This document shows, in pieces, positions 1 to 12,120 of a stretch of 64,000 bases of DNA; the first letter of the stretch is position 1, and every line of letters starts with the position of its first letter. A program made the position numbers and the translations under genes. The stretch is from Blastomussa wellsi (taxonomy: Eukaryota > Cnidaria > Anthozoa > Scleractinia > Plerogyridae), in NCBI GenBank assembly GCA_947652115.1, contig OX393573.1, positions 11,133,981 to 11,197,980 on the forward strand, read 5' to 3'. The notes beneath the pieces were generated by a model. That model had not been told where the DNA came from. It was given only the letters and a program-made list of their open reading frames with translations, and made no database searches.

Positions 1-568
1 TGGGTTCTTCTGAAGCTCAGCGTTTACCCAACACTGATGATATTCTAATGGCCATTTACTGTTCTCTGGATTTGGCCCACCCTGATCATTACATGCTTTG
101 AGCCGCTTGCACCCTGGCCTATTTTGGTTTCCTGAGATCTGCAGAATTTACAGTTTCCAACCTGGCTAGCTTTTCCTCTGCTCTCCATTTGAGTGTGCAA
201 GACATCACAGTTGACTCGCACGCTTGGCCCTACGAGTAAGAATTAAAGCATCCGAGACTGATCCATTCCTTAAAGGCTGCTTCATCCATATCGGCAGGGA
301 AATCTTTCCTCACTGTGTTCTTTGAGCAGTCATGACGTATCTGGTTATTAGAGGCAACTTTGGTGGCCCTTTGTTCTTATTTCAAGATGGTAGGCCACTC
401 TTGTGTGCGATCCTTACTAGTCAGATTAGAGAGATTTTGGCAGGTGCTGGAGTTACAGGAAATTTCTCCAGCCATAGTTTTTGTATTGGTGTGGCCGCTG
501 TGGCAGCTCAGAATGGCATCCCGGATCACCTCATTCAAGCCCAGGGCCATTGGTCTAGCAATGCATAA
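1..568 (+). pseudogene. Decayed tyrosine recombinase fragment (DIRS/Crypton-type)
   Basis: This is the C-terminal part of a tyrosine recombinase, the enzyme that integrates circular DNA copies of DIRS-type retroelements or Crypton-type elements. The last segment (about 440-568) reads as the catalytic box around HSFCIG followed by GIPDHLIQA and GHWSSNA, the typical spacing of the H-x2-R and distal H/W region. The position normally held by the catalytic Arg is Cys here, and the upstream part (about 100-330, with a YFGFLRSAEFT-like stretch) is broken by stops and frame changes. It is therefore a dead copy, truncated by the window edge. It is probably the 3' end of a DIRS-like element, since a DIRS-type reverse transcriptase remnant also lies at 26.7-27.4 kb. 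A Crypton origin cannot be excluded. Confidence 0.65.
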
Positions 569-1593
569 CAATCTTATATTGGGACTCCCTCTGAGACTTT
601 GGCCGTGTTCTCTTCTCGCTTGATACCTTGCTCTCCGGGTCTTTGATGTGGGCTTTGTCAGGTTCCAAACACAGGTGGACGTTTTTTGTCGTTTTTTGAA
701 CTGTGTTTGATGACCAGCAGAGGTGGACTCATGCTTCAAGCTCATAACGCTCATGGATGGAGGCGGATGCATGCTGTTAGCTTGTTCGCTGCTCAGGCAG
801 AGGCACTCTTGGCCCCTTGCTACTTCATCAGACAGGTGGCAGGGACTCAAGCTCTGAGCTTGTATTTCTTAAGGCGGAGGCTTACTCCTACTACTAGTAT
901 GTAGTGTCCACAGGCTGACTTGGCTTTTTGGTCCGATAGAGTTCCTCAGTTGCTGTGCAGGGTAAGCTTTCCTTGCTTGGCTGGGTAAGTTTTTTCCCCT
1001 CTTCTCTTTTTCTTTTTTTCTGAGTTGGGGAAGGTGCTTGGCTAGTTTGGGAAATGGCGCAGGTCCCATGTCCTCCCTCTTCATGGGCCCCTCACCCTTT
1101 CCAAGCACCTTTGAGGGCGAAGTCTTTGGTTTTTGCCGCTCTCAGTGTTGCCATGGATACCTGCATGACCTGCTTTGGCTTGTGTGTTGCCTGGCACCAC
1201 CACCCCCTTTTATAGGTCGCGCAGTTGTTTCAAGCCTTGAAGTGTGCTTGTTTGCTCCAGTTTTGCTACCTTGTCCTCCCTCCCTGATTGGTCCATTGGG
1301 TAAGTATGTGGGTGGGTAAGTATTTCCACTGATTCTTTCAGTGTGATGGTGCCTGGTGGTGGTTGCTACTCTCAGGGTTGCCGTGGATACCTTCGTGCCC
1401 TGCTTTGGCTTTTGTGTTGCCTGGCACCACCACCCACCTTTATAGGCACCTTCCCTAAGCTCATCTATTGGCAATGAGTTTTAATCCTCAGCAGTAAATT
1501 CATCTGTACTCGTTTATACACCTGGGTGAAGAGAGGCACTGTGAGGGTAAAAAGTCTTGCCCAAGAACACAACACAGTGTCTCGAACGTGGAC
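569..1593. repeat. Non-coding tail of the recombinase element with an 80-bp direct repeat
   Basis: No gene is supported here. Two direct copies of an approximately 80-bp segment lie at about 1138-1210 and 1366-1446. Both run from the CTCTCAG-GTTGCC core through TGCTTTGGCTT to GTGTTGCCTGGCACCACCAC and TTTATAGG. The duplicated segment and the G/T-rich composition fit the 3' non-coding part of the element whose recombinase precedes it, but this link is an inference. Confidence 0.4.
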
Positions 1594-2276
1594 TGTTCTA
1601 CTCTTAAACCTTTACTGATTCTTCAAAAGAGAGCTATACCCATTACAACTTTCTCAAAACCAGATGAACAGTCTGAGCCTCTTTTTAAGGAATTAGAGAT
1701 TCTTAAATTAACTGATCTTGTTACCCTTCACAATGCACTCCTCATGTATCACTATTACCATAACCTTCTTCCATCTTCCTTTGAAAATTTTTTTCAAGCA
1801 GTAGCATCCATACACTCGTACAATACCAGACTTGCTTCTAAAACAACCTATTACATCAATGCCATCAAAACAAACTATGGTAAATTCAACATTTGCATTT
1901 CAGCTGTAAAAATTTGGAATCATCTTGATGAAAGTATTAAACACCTCCCCCGTAAAAAGTTTAAAAACAAAGTGAAGCTTAACATCTTACAGTCTTACTG
2001 TTCATGAGTTTTTAACTGGTATTTATTTATTTTTATTTTTTTTTTCTATTTATTTCTTTTCCCTCCTTTCATCTTCTATTTTTATTGACTAATTAATTGT
2101 TTTGCTCAATCTTCACTGCCAACCAACCGTCCATATTTAAATAGTATTTAGTTTTACTCAGCTCGATTAGCTTTTTAGTCATTCTGAGTACATGTTACCT
2201 TTTTTTGTACCAATATATTATGTTTTGAGTTAAGTCTAACTTTTTTAATTTGGTAATAAAGCTTGTTGTTGTCTAA
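1594..2276 (+). mobile_element. 5'-truncated non-LTR retrotransposon (Jockey/CR1-like) tail
   Basis: Positions about 1594-2007 are open and encode the very C-terminal region of a non-LTR reverse transcriptase. The segment includes LQKRAI near its start, SEPLFKELEILKL, LVTLHNALLMY, HSYNTRLASK and KIWNHLDE, the usual tail after the polymerase domain in Jockey/CR1-type elements. An AT-rich 3' UTR follows, ending in AATAAAGCTTGTTGTTGT at about 2258-2275. The abrupt beginning is the hallmark of 5' truncation during target-primed reverse transcription. No catalytic motif is present, so the copy is inert. The last 65 bp of its 3' UTR recur at 5830, where they mark the junction of the large tandem duplication. 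Confidence 0.7.
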
Positions 2277-5200
2277 CCATTAGGTCACCATGCCTCCCAC
2301 AAAATATACTTTTAAGTCTTTAGGTGCACTATAATCGCCAAGGTTTTAAAAAATGTATTGCAGAATAGTTTTATTTCCTTTTTTTCAATACAGGGTTTCC
2401 ATTAAAGATAAAGAAGTAAAAGTCAGCATAATTATTTGACATGTCCGGACATCAAGTATTTTATGAGGTACAAGAGATTTACTGTGTGCAATTTATTGCA
2501 TCTTAGAACCATATATCTATGTGTCTAATGAATTTTCAAACAAAAGAGACCTGTTCTCAAAGACGTCCTATCCTCGGAAATTGTTATTGAATATGATTAA
2601 TTAGTAGTGATAATTATGTCCAATTATTGGACCTTGTGTTGTCCACTGCAATTAAATTACAGTATTTAACTCAGTTATTTACAATGAACAGTTTCATGGA
2701 CCAGCAGAGTAATGGAAGTCATTGCCATGTATGTCATGATCAGCAATCATTCTTTTAGTCCAACAGCATTTGGGTTTCCAAATGTCCTATGGATGCCCAT
2801 GTGTTCATGGATATTAAAAAAATTAAGTTTAATGTGATTTCTTTGATTGGGAGTTTCTTTTTACTAGCACTCCCCATTTTACATGTAGGAAAACAGTCTT
2901 GCGTATACATGCAATGCATGCCTTAATTTTACCCCAGATCCACCTGCAAAGGAGGTGGTGTCTAAGGCCCCATACAGGGCATGGTTGTCCACAACATTTT
3001 CATTTTCAAGTAATACTTGTGCCATTGTTCAGTGTTCTCCCCAGTTTTCAGCACAGCGGATAAAAGAGCTTTTCAAACCGGTAAATAAATTCTAGTGAAT
3101 CAAGGATGCTGTTTAAAGGGATATATATATTTGCTGTCGCTTACACGACTTACTGTTTGAAAAATCAGCGGTCTCATTTTGTCTTTGCCACAAGAGGGAA
3201 ACAGATAGAGTTTTTTAAAGCTGCTTTTTCTCTAAAAAAAATTCATTTAACATATCTGGATTTCTGAAAACTTAACAAATAGAATTTCATAATGAAAGCT
3301 ACCTTTGCCTTCATCATGTGTCACCATGTACAGGTCGGAGTACAAACAAACTACTGCTACTCGGCTTGGTTTTGAAAATTGAAATGTGAGTAATATTTCT
3401 CGCTTCTTTAGTTACACATGCTTCGTCTCGACCGGAAGCCTCATTTGAACAAGACAGCCAATGAGAACATGACCACTTCATAAAAATATTTTCTCGACCA
3501 ATCGGACTAGCAAATGTATCATGCCCTCCTCACCCGATATGATATGTAAGGAAGGAGGGAGGGGACGATCCATGTAACATTGGCATTTCCTTCCAGAAAC
3601 TTCTGGGAAATATGGCACCAGCCTTCAGTACTAGGATTCCTGAGGCCGTTTAGATAACCTACGTGTCGTGTGCGAAGCACAGACGCGCTTCGGCTATTTC
3701 GTCAACACCATCTACTTTGGGGGAAGCAAGCTCTGATGACTACCAACAGCTGTTTATTGGGCGGCTATTTGATCGGTGAGTCAGGTTTTTGTTTCTTTCT
3801 TTGTGGTGCTTTCTTGAGACCGATTTTTCTAAGCATGCGATAGCTTTCGAAGTATCGAAATACGAATACGAATCAGGCCTTTGACAAAACCAGGATCAGA
3901 TCCTACCGGATCGGACGGAATCCGATTGACAAAACCCAGATCAGATCCCAAAAAGTAAATCGTCATGAATTCCCGCCAAAATTGTCACGTGACGTCTCTC
4001 ATGGCAGAGTGATGTAAACGAAATTTAGTGTGTTTTTGTTGTATTATTTAGTTGTTATGAAGTTAAAATGACCGACAATTAAAAGTGTTTACCTGGTATA
4101 GCCTGCGAACAGGCTCCGGCAATATGTTGCCAATCCTACATATATTTAATAATCTCTGTTTCAAGAGAGAGAGAGAGATCACACAAGAACAGTTCAGAAC
4201 AAGACTTGAGTTTAACCGTTAAATGTATATCAGTAGCCGTTGACTTTCATTGGTCATCAAAATTTGTAACAAAAGTGATGATAAAAAGGCGAGGATTCCA
4301 TTTAAGCAGATGCCACTATATCACTGCGTGCAGGATAGCAAAATAAAGCGCAAATAGATTTTTAGGCATCTTCATATTTGATCGATCACGATAGTTGAAA
4401 ATGAATATTTCGGACGCAAAAAATTCAATCTCGAATTTACATCTGAGAGACAATTTGTCACACGAGAGTTTGAAAGCACATCGGCCTGTTCACAGGTGTA
4501 AACATCGATACACTTAGCGAGCTCGTTCCAAAGTTAGACACTGAACATTATCGCGCACGATGAGGTGTCACGTGACTATTTTGGCAGGAATTTATAGCGA
4601 TCCGCATTTTTGGGATCCGATCCGGGTTTTTTTAGTCGGATTCCGTCCGATCCGATCCGATCCTGGTTTTGTTAGTCGGATTCCGTCCGATCCGATCCGA
4701 TCCGATCCTGGTTTTTTTAGTCGGATTCCGTCCGATCCGATCCGATCCTGGTTTTGTTAGTCGGATTCCGTCCGATCCGATCCGATCCTGGTTTTGTCAA
4801 CGCCCAACGAATCAAAGATTAATTAGCACATAAACATTATGAATAACACAATGCAATTGATGCTGTTCTTATTCAATGGCTTGTAAATAAGTGGACGTGT
4901 ATTCTGTAGTTATACAAAAAAGTCCTTACCTTAAAATTTCTAATTAGCCTCTTCAGTGAGAAATTGAATTAATGTCAACAGTGTGGGCCGAAGCATGGCG
5001 GTTCTCAGAAATTCCATGACAGTGAGCAAATTGACGATTAGTGTTCTTGGAGTGAGCGAAACCGGTGCGATGCTAACAAGCTACCTTTTTTTCCATTACT
5101 GTCCTGTTGACACACAATGGCGCATATTGATACGTTAGAGCTGTACATGTACCTCATACTCCTGCTTTGACAACTGTACTCCATTGTGCCAAATTCCGTA

Positions 5201-5808
5201 TTTACCATTCGATATAATCAACTCCGAATCACTCAGTTAACTTGCACAAGACACATGTACGCACTACGGGCCTATTTTTAAAGGCAGCCATTTAAGGTTA
5301 CGTCAAGAAAATCTGGCCAATATTTTCCAAATTTCGTGTTTTTTATAAACATTTAGAAGAAGCCTTTAAGTTTAATTTGTCGAAATAAAAAATGCAAAAT
5401 GTTAAAAGGAAGACAAGTTATGACAGAAAGAGCTTTTCTTAGTTGAAGCTGGCTCGTTGATAAAGCTATGCCGAATATAATAGTACCCAGAACTACTGGT
5501 ACTCAAACTCCACGAAATTTTCTATTTTGTAATCGAGAGTAACGAAAATTTTTCCAACCATCTTTTTTCTCAGTAATTCAGTTAAAACGAAATCGCAAAC
5601 AAATTATCTACTACTCGAACCAAAATTTATCTTAAATGGCGACACATGCCTTGTGTAATTTCATCAGAAATGTGTAAATCACGAAAATCTAATGCCGCAG
5701 CAGCCAATTCAAATGTTGGTAACCAAAACCATATTTCTTCCCAGCAATTCAGTTAAAACAAAATCACAAACAAAACCTCTTCTACTCGAATCAAGGTTCG
5801 CAAAAACA
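2211..5808. repeat. Tandem segmental duplication, copy A (~3.6 kb)
   Basis: The segment that begins inside the LINE 3' UTR (TATTATGTTTTGAGTTAAG) is repeated almost base for base from 5830. Matching landmarks include the CACCATGCCTCCCAC stretch near 2290 and 5910, the AGAGAGAGAGATC stretch near 4165 and 7805, and the GAACTACTGGTACTC stretch near 5490 and 9240. No gene is supported inside it; the small open frames differ between copies and look like chance. It contains a foldback element at 3881-4800. Confidence 0.85.
3881..4800. mobile_element. Foldback/TIR element with terminal 40-bp minisatellite, copy A
   Basis: The left end TTGACAAAACCAGGATC is the reverse complement of the right end GATCCTGGTTTTGTCAA. 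Just inside the left end lies one inverted unit of the repeat that makes up the right end. The right end carries four direct units of about 40 bp built on GGTTTTGTTAGTCGGATTCC plus GATCC steps (about 4626-4790). There is no transposase, so this is a non-autonomous element, and no clean target-site duplication was recognised. Confidence 0.55.
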
Positions 5809-5829
5809 CCGTTCATTCGTTCATTTGTT

Positions 5830-8800
5830 CCAATATATTATGTTTTGAGTTAAGTCTAACTTTTTTAATTTGATAATAAAGCTTGTTGTTGTGTAACAAT
5901 TAGGTCACCATGCCTCCCACAAAATATACTTTTAAGTCTTTAGGTGCACTATAATCGTTAAGGTTTTAAAAAATATATTGTAGAATAGTTTTATTTCCTT
6001 TTTTTCACTACAGGGTTTCCATTAAATGTAAAGAAGTAAAAGTCAGCATAATCATTTGACATGTCTGGACATCAAGTATTTTATGAGGTAAGAGAGATTT
6101 ACTGAGTGCAATTTATTGTATCTTAGAACCATATATCTATGTGTACAACGAATTTTCAAGCAAAAGAGGCCTGTTCTGAAAGACGTCCTATCCTCGGAAA
6201 TCGTTATTGAATATGATTAATTAGTAGTGATTATTATGTCTAATTATTGGACTTTGTGTTGTCCACTGTAATTAAATTACAGTATTTAACTCGCCTATTT
6301 ACAGTGAACAGTTTCATTGACCAGCAGAGTAATGGAAGTGATTGCCATGTATGTCATGATCAGCAATCATTCTTTTAGTCCAACAGCATTTGGGTTTCCA
6401 AATGTCCTATGGATGCCCATGTGTTCATGGGTATTAAATAAATTAAGTTTAATGTGTTTTCTTTGATTGGGAGTTTCTTTTTACTAGCACTCTCCATTTT
6501 ACATGTAGGAAAACAGTCTTACATATACATACAATGCATGCTTTAATTTTACCCCAGATCCACCTGCAAAGGAGGTGGTGTCTAAGGCCCCATATAGGGC
6601 ATGGTTGTCCACAACATTTTCATTTTCAAGTAATACTTGTGCCATTGTTCAGTGTTCTCCCTAATTTTCAGCACAGCGGATAAAAGAGCTTTTCAAACCG
6701 GTAAATAAATTCTAATGAATCAAGGATGCTGTTTAAAGGGATACATTTGCTGTCGCTTACACGACGTACTGCTTGGAAAATCAGCGGTCTCATTTTGTCT
6801 TTGCCACAAGAGGGAAACAGACAGAGTTTTTTAAAGCTGCTTTTTCTCTAAAAAAATTCATTTAACATATCTGGATTTCTGAAAACTTAACAAATAGAAT
6901 TTCATAATGAAAGCTGCCTTTGCCTTCACCATGTGTCACCATGTACAGGTCGGAGTACAAACAAACTACTGCTACTCGGCTTGGTTTTGAAAATTGAAAT
7001 GTGAGTGATATTTCTCGCTTCTTTAGTTACACATGCTTCGTCTCGACCGGAAGCCTCATTTGAACAAGACAGCCAATGAGAACATGACCACTTCATAAAA
7101 ATATTTTCTCGACCAATCGGACTAGCAAATGTATCATGCCCTCCTCACCCGATATGATATGTAGGGAAGGAGGGATGGGACGATCCCAGATTAAGCCTAA
7201 TTTTCCTAATGTAACATTGCCATTTCCTTCCAGAAACTTCTGGAAAATATGGCACCAGCCTTCAGTACTAGGATTCCTGAGGCCGTTTAGATAACCTACG
7301 TGTCTTGTGCGAAGCACAGACGCGCTTTGGCTATTTCGTCAACACCATCTACTTTGGAGGAAGCAAGCTCTGATGACTACCAACAGCTGTTTATTGGGCG
7401 GCTATTTGATCGGTGAGTCAGGTTTTTGTTTCTTTCTTTGTGGTGCTTTCTTGAGACCGATTTTTCTAAGCATGCGATAGCTTTCGAAGTATCGAAATAC
7501 GAATACGAATCAGGCCTTTAACAAAACCAGGATCGGATCCGACCAGATCGGACGGAATCCGATTGACAAAACCCAGATCAAATCCCAAAAAGTAAATCGT
7601 CATGAATTCCCGCCAAAATTGTCACGTGACGTCTCTCATGGCAGAGTGATGTAAACGAAATTTAGTGTGTTTTTGTTGTATTATTTAGTTGTTATGAAGT
7701 TAAAATGGCCGACAATTAAAAGTGTTTACCTGGCATAGCCTGCGAACAGGCTCCGGCAATATGTTTCCAATCCTACATATATTTAATAATCTCTGTTTCA
7801 AGAGAGAGAGAGAGATCACACAAGAACAGTTCAGAACAAGACTTGAGTTTAACCGTTAAATGTATATCAGTAGCCGTTGACTTTCATTGGTCATCAAGAT
7901 TTGTAACAAAAGTGATGATAAAAAGGCGAGGATTCCATTTGAGCAGATGCCACTATATCACTGCGTGCAGGATAGCAAAATAAATCGCAAATGGATTTTT
8001 AGGCATCTTCATGTTTGATCGATCACGGTAGTTGAAAATGAATATTTCGGACGCAAAAATTCAATCTCGAATTTACATCTGAGAGACAATTTGTCACACG
8101 AGAGTTTGAAAGCACATCGGCCTGTTCACAGGTGTAAACATCGATACACTTAGCGAGCTCGTTCCAAAGTTAGACACTGAACATTATCGCGCACGATGAG
8201 GTGTCACGTGACTATTTTGGCAGGAATTCATAGCGATCCGCATTTTTGGGATCCGATCCGGGTTTTGTTAGTCGGATTCCGTCCGATCCGATCCGATCCT
8301 GGTTTTGTTAGTCGGATTCCGTCCGATCCGATCCGATCCTGGTTTTGTTAGTCGGATTCCGTCCGATCCGATCCGATCCGGGTTTTGTTAGTCGGATTCC
8401 GTCCGATCCGATCCGATCCTGGTTTTGTTAGTCGGATTCCGTCCGATCCGATCCGATCCTGGTTTTGTTAGTCGGATTCCGTCCGATCCGATCCGATCCG
8501 GGTTTTGTTAGTCGGATTCCGTCCGATCCGATCCGATCCTGGTTTTGTCAACGCCCAACGAATCAAAGATTAATTAGCGCATAAACATTATGAATAACAC
8601 AATGCAATTGATGCTGTTCTTATTCAATGGCTTGTAAATAAGTGGACGTGTATTCTGTAGTTATACAAAAAAGTCCTTACTTTAAAATTTCTAATTAGCC
8701 TCTTCAGTGAGAAATTGAATTGATGTCAACAGTGTGGGCCGAAGCATGGCGGTTCTCAGAAATTCCATGACAGTGAGCAAATTGACGATTAGTGTTCTTG

Positions 8801-9524
8801 GAGTGAGCGAAACCGGTGCAATGCTCACAAGCTACCTTTTTTCCATTACTGTCCTGTTGACACACAATGGCGCACATTGATACGTTGGAGCTGTACATGT
8901 ACCTCATACCCCTGCTTTGACAACTGTACTCCATTCTGCCAAATTCCGTATTTACCATTCGATATAATCAACTCCGAATCACTCAGTTAACTTGCACAAG
9001 ACACATGTACGCACTGCGGGCCTAGTTTTAACGGCAGCCATTTAAGGTTACTGCCAAGAAAATCTGGCCAATATTTTCCAAATTTCGTGTTTTTTATAAA
9101 CATTTAGAAGAAGCCTTTAAGTTTAATTTGTCGAAATAAAAAATGCAAAATGTTAAAAGGAAGACAAGTTATGACAGAAAGAGCTTTTCTTAGTTGAAGC
9201 TGGCTCGTTGATAAAGCTATGCCGAATATAATAGTACCCAGAACTACTGGTACTCAAACTCCAACCATCTTTTTTCTCAGTAATTCAGTTAAAACGAAAT
9301 CGCAAACAAATTATCTACTACTCGAATCAAAATTTATCTTAAATGGCGACACATGCCTTGTGTAATTTCATCAGAAATGTGTAAATCACGGAAATCTAAT
9401 GCCGCAGCAGCCAATTCAAATTTTGGTAACCAAAACCATATTTCTTCCCAGCAATTCAGTTGAAACAAAATCACAAACAAAACCTCTTCTTTTCGAATCA
9501 AGGTTCGCAAAAACACCGTTCATT
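5830..9524. repeat. Tandem segmental duplication, copy B (~3.7 kb)
   Basis: This is the second copy of the 2211-5808 segment in the same orientation, separated from it by about 20 bp. Substitutions and small indels are scattered: for example about 45 bp present near 5511-5556 are missing after 9261, and about 25 bp near 7183-7210 are absent from the equivalent place near 3570. The copy is longer mainly because its internal minisatellite has three more units. No gene is supported. Confidence 0.85.
7518..8551. mobile_element. Foldback/TIR element with terminal 40-bp minisatellite, copy B
   Basis: This is the same element as at 3881-4800, carried along in the duplicated segment. Its right-end array (about 8260-8540) has seven regular 40-bp units instead of four. 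The roughly 114-bp length difference from copy A is close to three repeat units, so the array has changed copy number since the duplication. Confidence 0.6.
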
Positions 9525-9900
9525 GGCCAAGTGTCCATTTTCATAGATGCCAAGGTTTCTGGTTAGTATGGAGTGAGAAATTGAATTGATGTCAACAGCG
9601 AGGGCCGAAGGAAAATGTTAAAATGTTAAAAGGAAGAAAAGTTAAAACAGAAATAGCTTTTCTTAGTTGAAGCTGGCTCAAACTCCACGAAAGTTTCTAC
9701 TTTGTAATCGAGTCTAACTCCTCATACCACACGAAAATTTTGCCAACCATCTTTCTTCCCGGCAGTTCATTTAAAACGAAATCGCAAACAAAACATCTGC
9801 TACTGGCGAGACATGCCTTGTATAATTTCATCAGAAATCTGTAAATTACGAAAATCTGATGCCGCAACAGCCAATTAAAATTTTCGTAACCAAGCCAACA
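9525..9900. repeat. Degenerate third partial copy of the duplicated segment
   Basis: Short blocks from the end of the duplicated unit recur here: GTGAGAAATTGAATTGATGTC near 9570, the AAAATGTTAAAAGGAAG block near 9620, the GCTTTTCTTAGTTGAAGC block near 9655, and the GACATGCCTTGTATAATTTC block near 9810. Sequences between the blocks are missing, so this is an older, internally deleted copy. No gene is supported. Confidence 0.6.
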
Positions 9901-10075
9901 GTTACGTACACTGAAGCTCTTGGTTGGACAGACACATGTTCTGACTATCCTTTGCCAGTTTTTCTTCTTAGAATGAATGAGCGATCGACTGTTGTACTTA
10001 AAAAAATGTGTTAGTTAATATGGCCAATTCATTCCTTTTTTATATATAAAAGAAAAGAAAAAGAGGCCGATCTAT

Positions 10076-10169
10076 ATGCCACCTCGGAGGTTTGAACTCA
10101 TGACTACACACCTCAAAAACTCGACTTCAGAGCGAGTAAGCGCGCAGCAAACCACTGCGCCAACCGGCC
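10076..10169 (-). repeat. tRNA-like SINE head, copy 1
   Basis: Read on the minus strand this begins GGCCGGTTGGCGCAGTGG, an A-box-like sequence, and ends with a B-box-like GAGTTCAAACC about 70 bases later, as in tRNA-derived SINE promoters. The anticodon region is extended and does not fold as a normal tRNA, so this is a repeat and not a functional tRNA gene. Confidence 0.5.
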
Positions 10170-10970
10170 TAGCTTAGCATATGTGGTGAAAATTTTAGTA
10201 GAGATAAATACCAAGTTGATGTCTGGTCAATTTGCATACCAATGTTAACTGTGAAATTCAGAAACGACTTGGTTAAGTTTTGGTTTATTTTTTTTGTTTC
10301 TTTTAGGCAACAACAGCGATTTGCTTTAAAGTTCGTGATGACTTTCTCAACAGAAGGATCATAAACTCGACGTGAAACTAAACTCTCACTGATCGGAACG
10401 GGCAAACTTCCTCGAGTAAGTAATTATTTTAACATCATGCTTACGAACAGAGACAGCCCAAGATCTCGATTTCAACCGTACAAACAATATCGCTCTAAAT
10501 TATAAGGGTTTGTATGGGAATTCCGACAAATGATTCATGGAGGCAGTCATGCGGTAAAATTGTTCCATGTGTGTGTTACTTGCTTGTGGTGTGGTTATTC
10601 CACCGATGAAAAGCGTTTTGAGCGATTTTTTTTAATTTCCAACGTCAGCAATTCATTTAAAACGAAATCGCAAGCAAATTATCTGCTACTCGAATCAAAA
10701 TTTATCTTAAATGACGACACATGTCTTGTATAATTTCATCAGAAATCTGTAAATCACGAGAATCTGATGCTGCAGGAACCAACGTAAATTTTCGTAACCA
10801 AGACAACAGTTGGACTGAAGCTCTTGGTTGGACATACACATGTTCTACTATCCTTTGCCAGTTTTTCTTGTTAGTATGAATGAGCGATCGACTTTTGTAC
10901 TAAAAAAATTGTTAGCAAGTATGGGCAATTCATTTTTTTTTTATGAAAGAAAAGAAAAAAGCCCGCGTAT

Positions 10971-11064
10971 ATGCCACGTCTGAGGTTTGAACTCAAGACT
11001 CCACACCTTGAGAACTCGACTTCGGAACGAGTAGGCGCGCATCAAACCACTGCGCCAACCGGCT
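10971..11064 (-). repeat. tRNA-like SINE head, copy 2
   Basis: This is a second copy of the tRNA-like sequence at 10076-10169, with the same minus-strand GCCGGTTGGCGCAGTGG and GAGTTCAAACC boxes, carried in the next tandem unit. It is diverged at about one base in ten. Confidence 0.5.
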
Positions 11065-12120
11065 TAGCATATCAAATTCGGTAACAATTTTAGTAAAAAT
11101 AAATACCTAGTTGATGCCTGGCCAGTTTACATGCCATTGTTAACTGTGAAGTTAACAAACAACTTGGTAAAATTTTGGTTTATTTTTTGTTTCTTTTAGG
11201 CAACAACATCAACAACAGCGTTGTGCTTTAAAGTTCGTGATGGCTTTCTCAAGAGAAGGATCATCAACGCGGCGTGAAACTAAAATTCCTCTCACTGAAC
11301 GGAATGGGCAAACTCCCTCGAGTAAGTTATTATTTTAACATCGTGCTTACGGACATATACAGCTATATTTTTTCTTGATGCAGACAAAATCTTATTTGAC
11401 TACAATGTTGTTTTCTTGCTCTTTGGAAAGTTTATTGCGCTCGAGAAAATTGCCCTTTGCGGAGGACAATTTGCATTGTATATTCTCTCACCATTTTATC
11501 TTCAAAAGTTTGCATGTCAGTGATGACACTGAAAGTTAAGAAACAATTTGGTAAACTTTCTTTTAGGCAAAAACAGCAACGATAACAGCGACGTGATGGC
11601 TTTCTTGACAGAAGGATTATTACGCTGCGTGCATATTCCTCTCCGAACGGAATGGACATGGGTCAAGTAAGTTGTAATGTTAACATCATGCTTACTGCAA
11701 ATTGAAATGTTTGAACTAGAGTATCATCCCTCCCTACAATTAGTCCATTCCAAACTGATCCAAACTGAAATTTGTGACAGAGAACGTTAGTCAGCTTAAA
11801 TTTTGTATACCGGTAAAGTAAGTAATTTCATTCAAGTCACTCAGCCCAATTTCCGAGTTATCTTTCCCTTCAGTCCCAAAACGGCAAGTGGTTTCGCACT
11901 TAGACCCCGGAAAAATTTTACTGCTCAGGCTGAATTTGATTTATACTTTGAATAAGAGTTTGGAGTTCGCATTCTTCTCCCTCTACCTGCTACCCCCTCC
12001 CCCTACCTGCTACACCCTCTCTCCACGAGTCCAAGGGAAGAAAAATTTGTGGTACAACTTTGCACTAGTACATCTACACATGCGCCTTTGGATTTATATT
12101 TTTGTATTAAATTTTTTCTA

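Larger units (their letters stand above)
9895..11690. repeat. Three diverged tandem units (two ~0.9 kb, one short)
   Basis: The segment 9895-10440 recurs at about 10790-11340 and in part at about 11450-11690. Each unit ends with a polypyrimidine run and TTTTAGGCAA, then about 110-130 bp, then a GAGTAAGT- or CAAGTAAGT-like step followed by a conserved TTAACATC-GTGCTTAC block. The first two units each contain a tRNA-like sequence on the minus strand. The AG...GTAAGT pattern resembles an exon, but the intervening piece has no shared open frame, so no gene is called. Confidence 0.6.
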
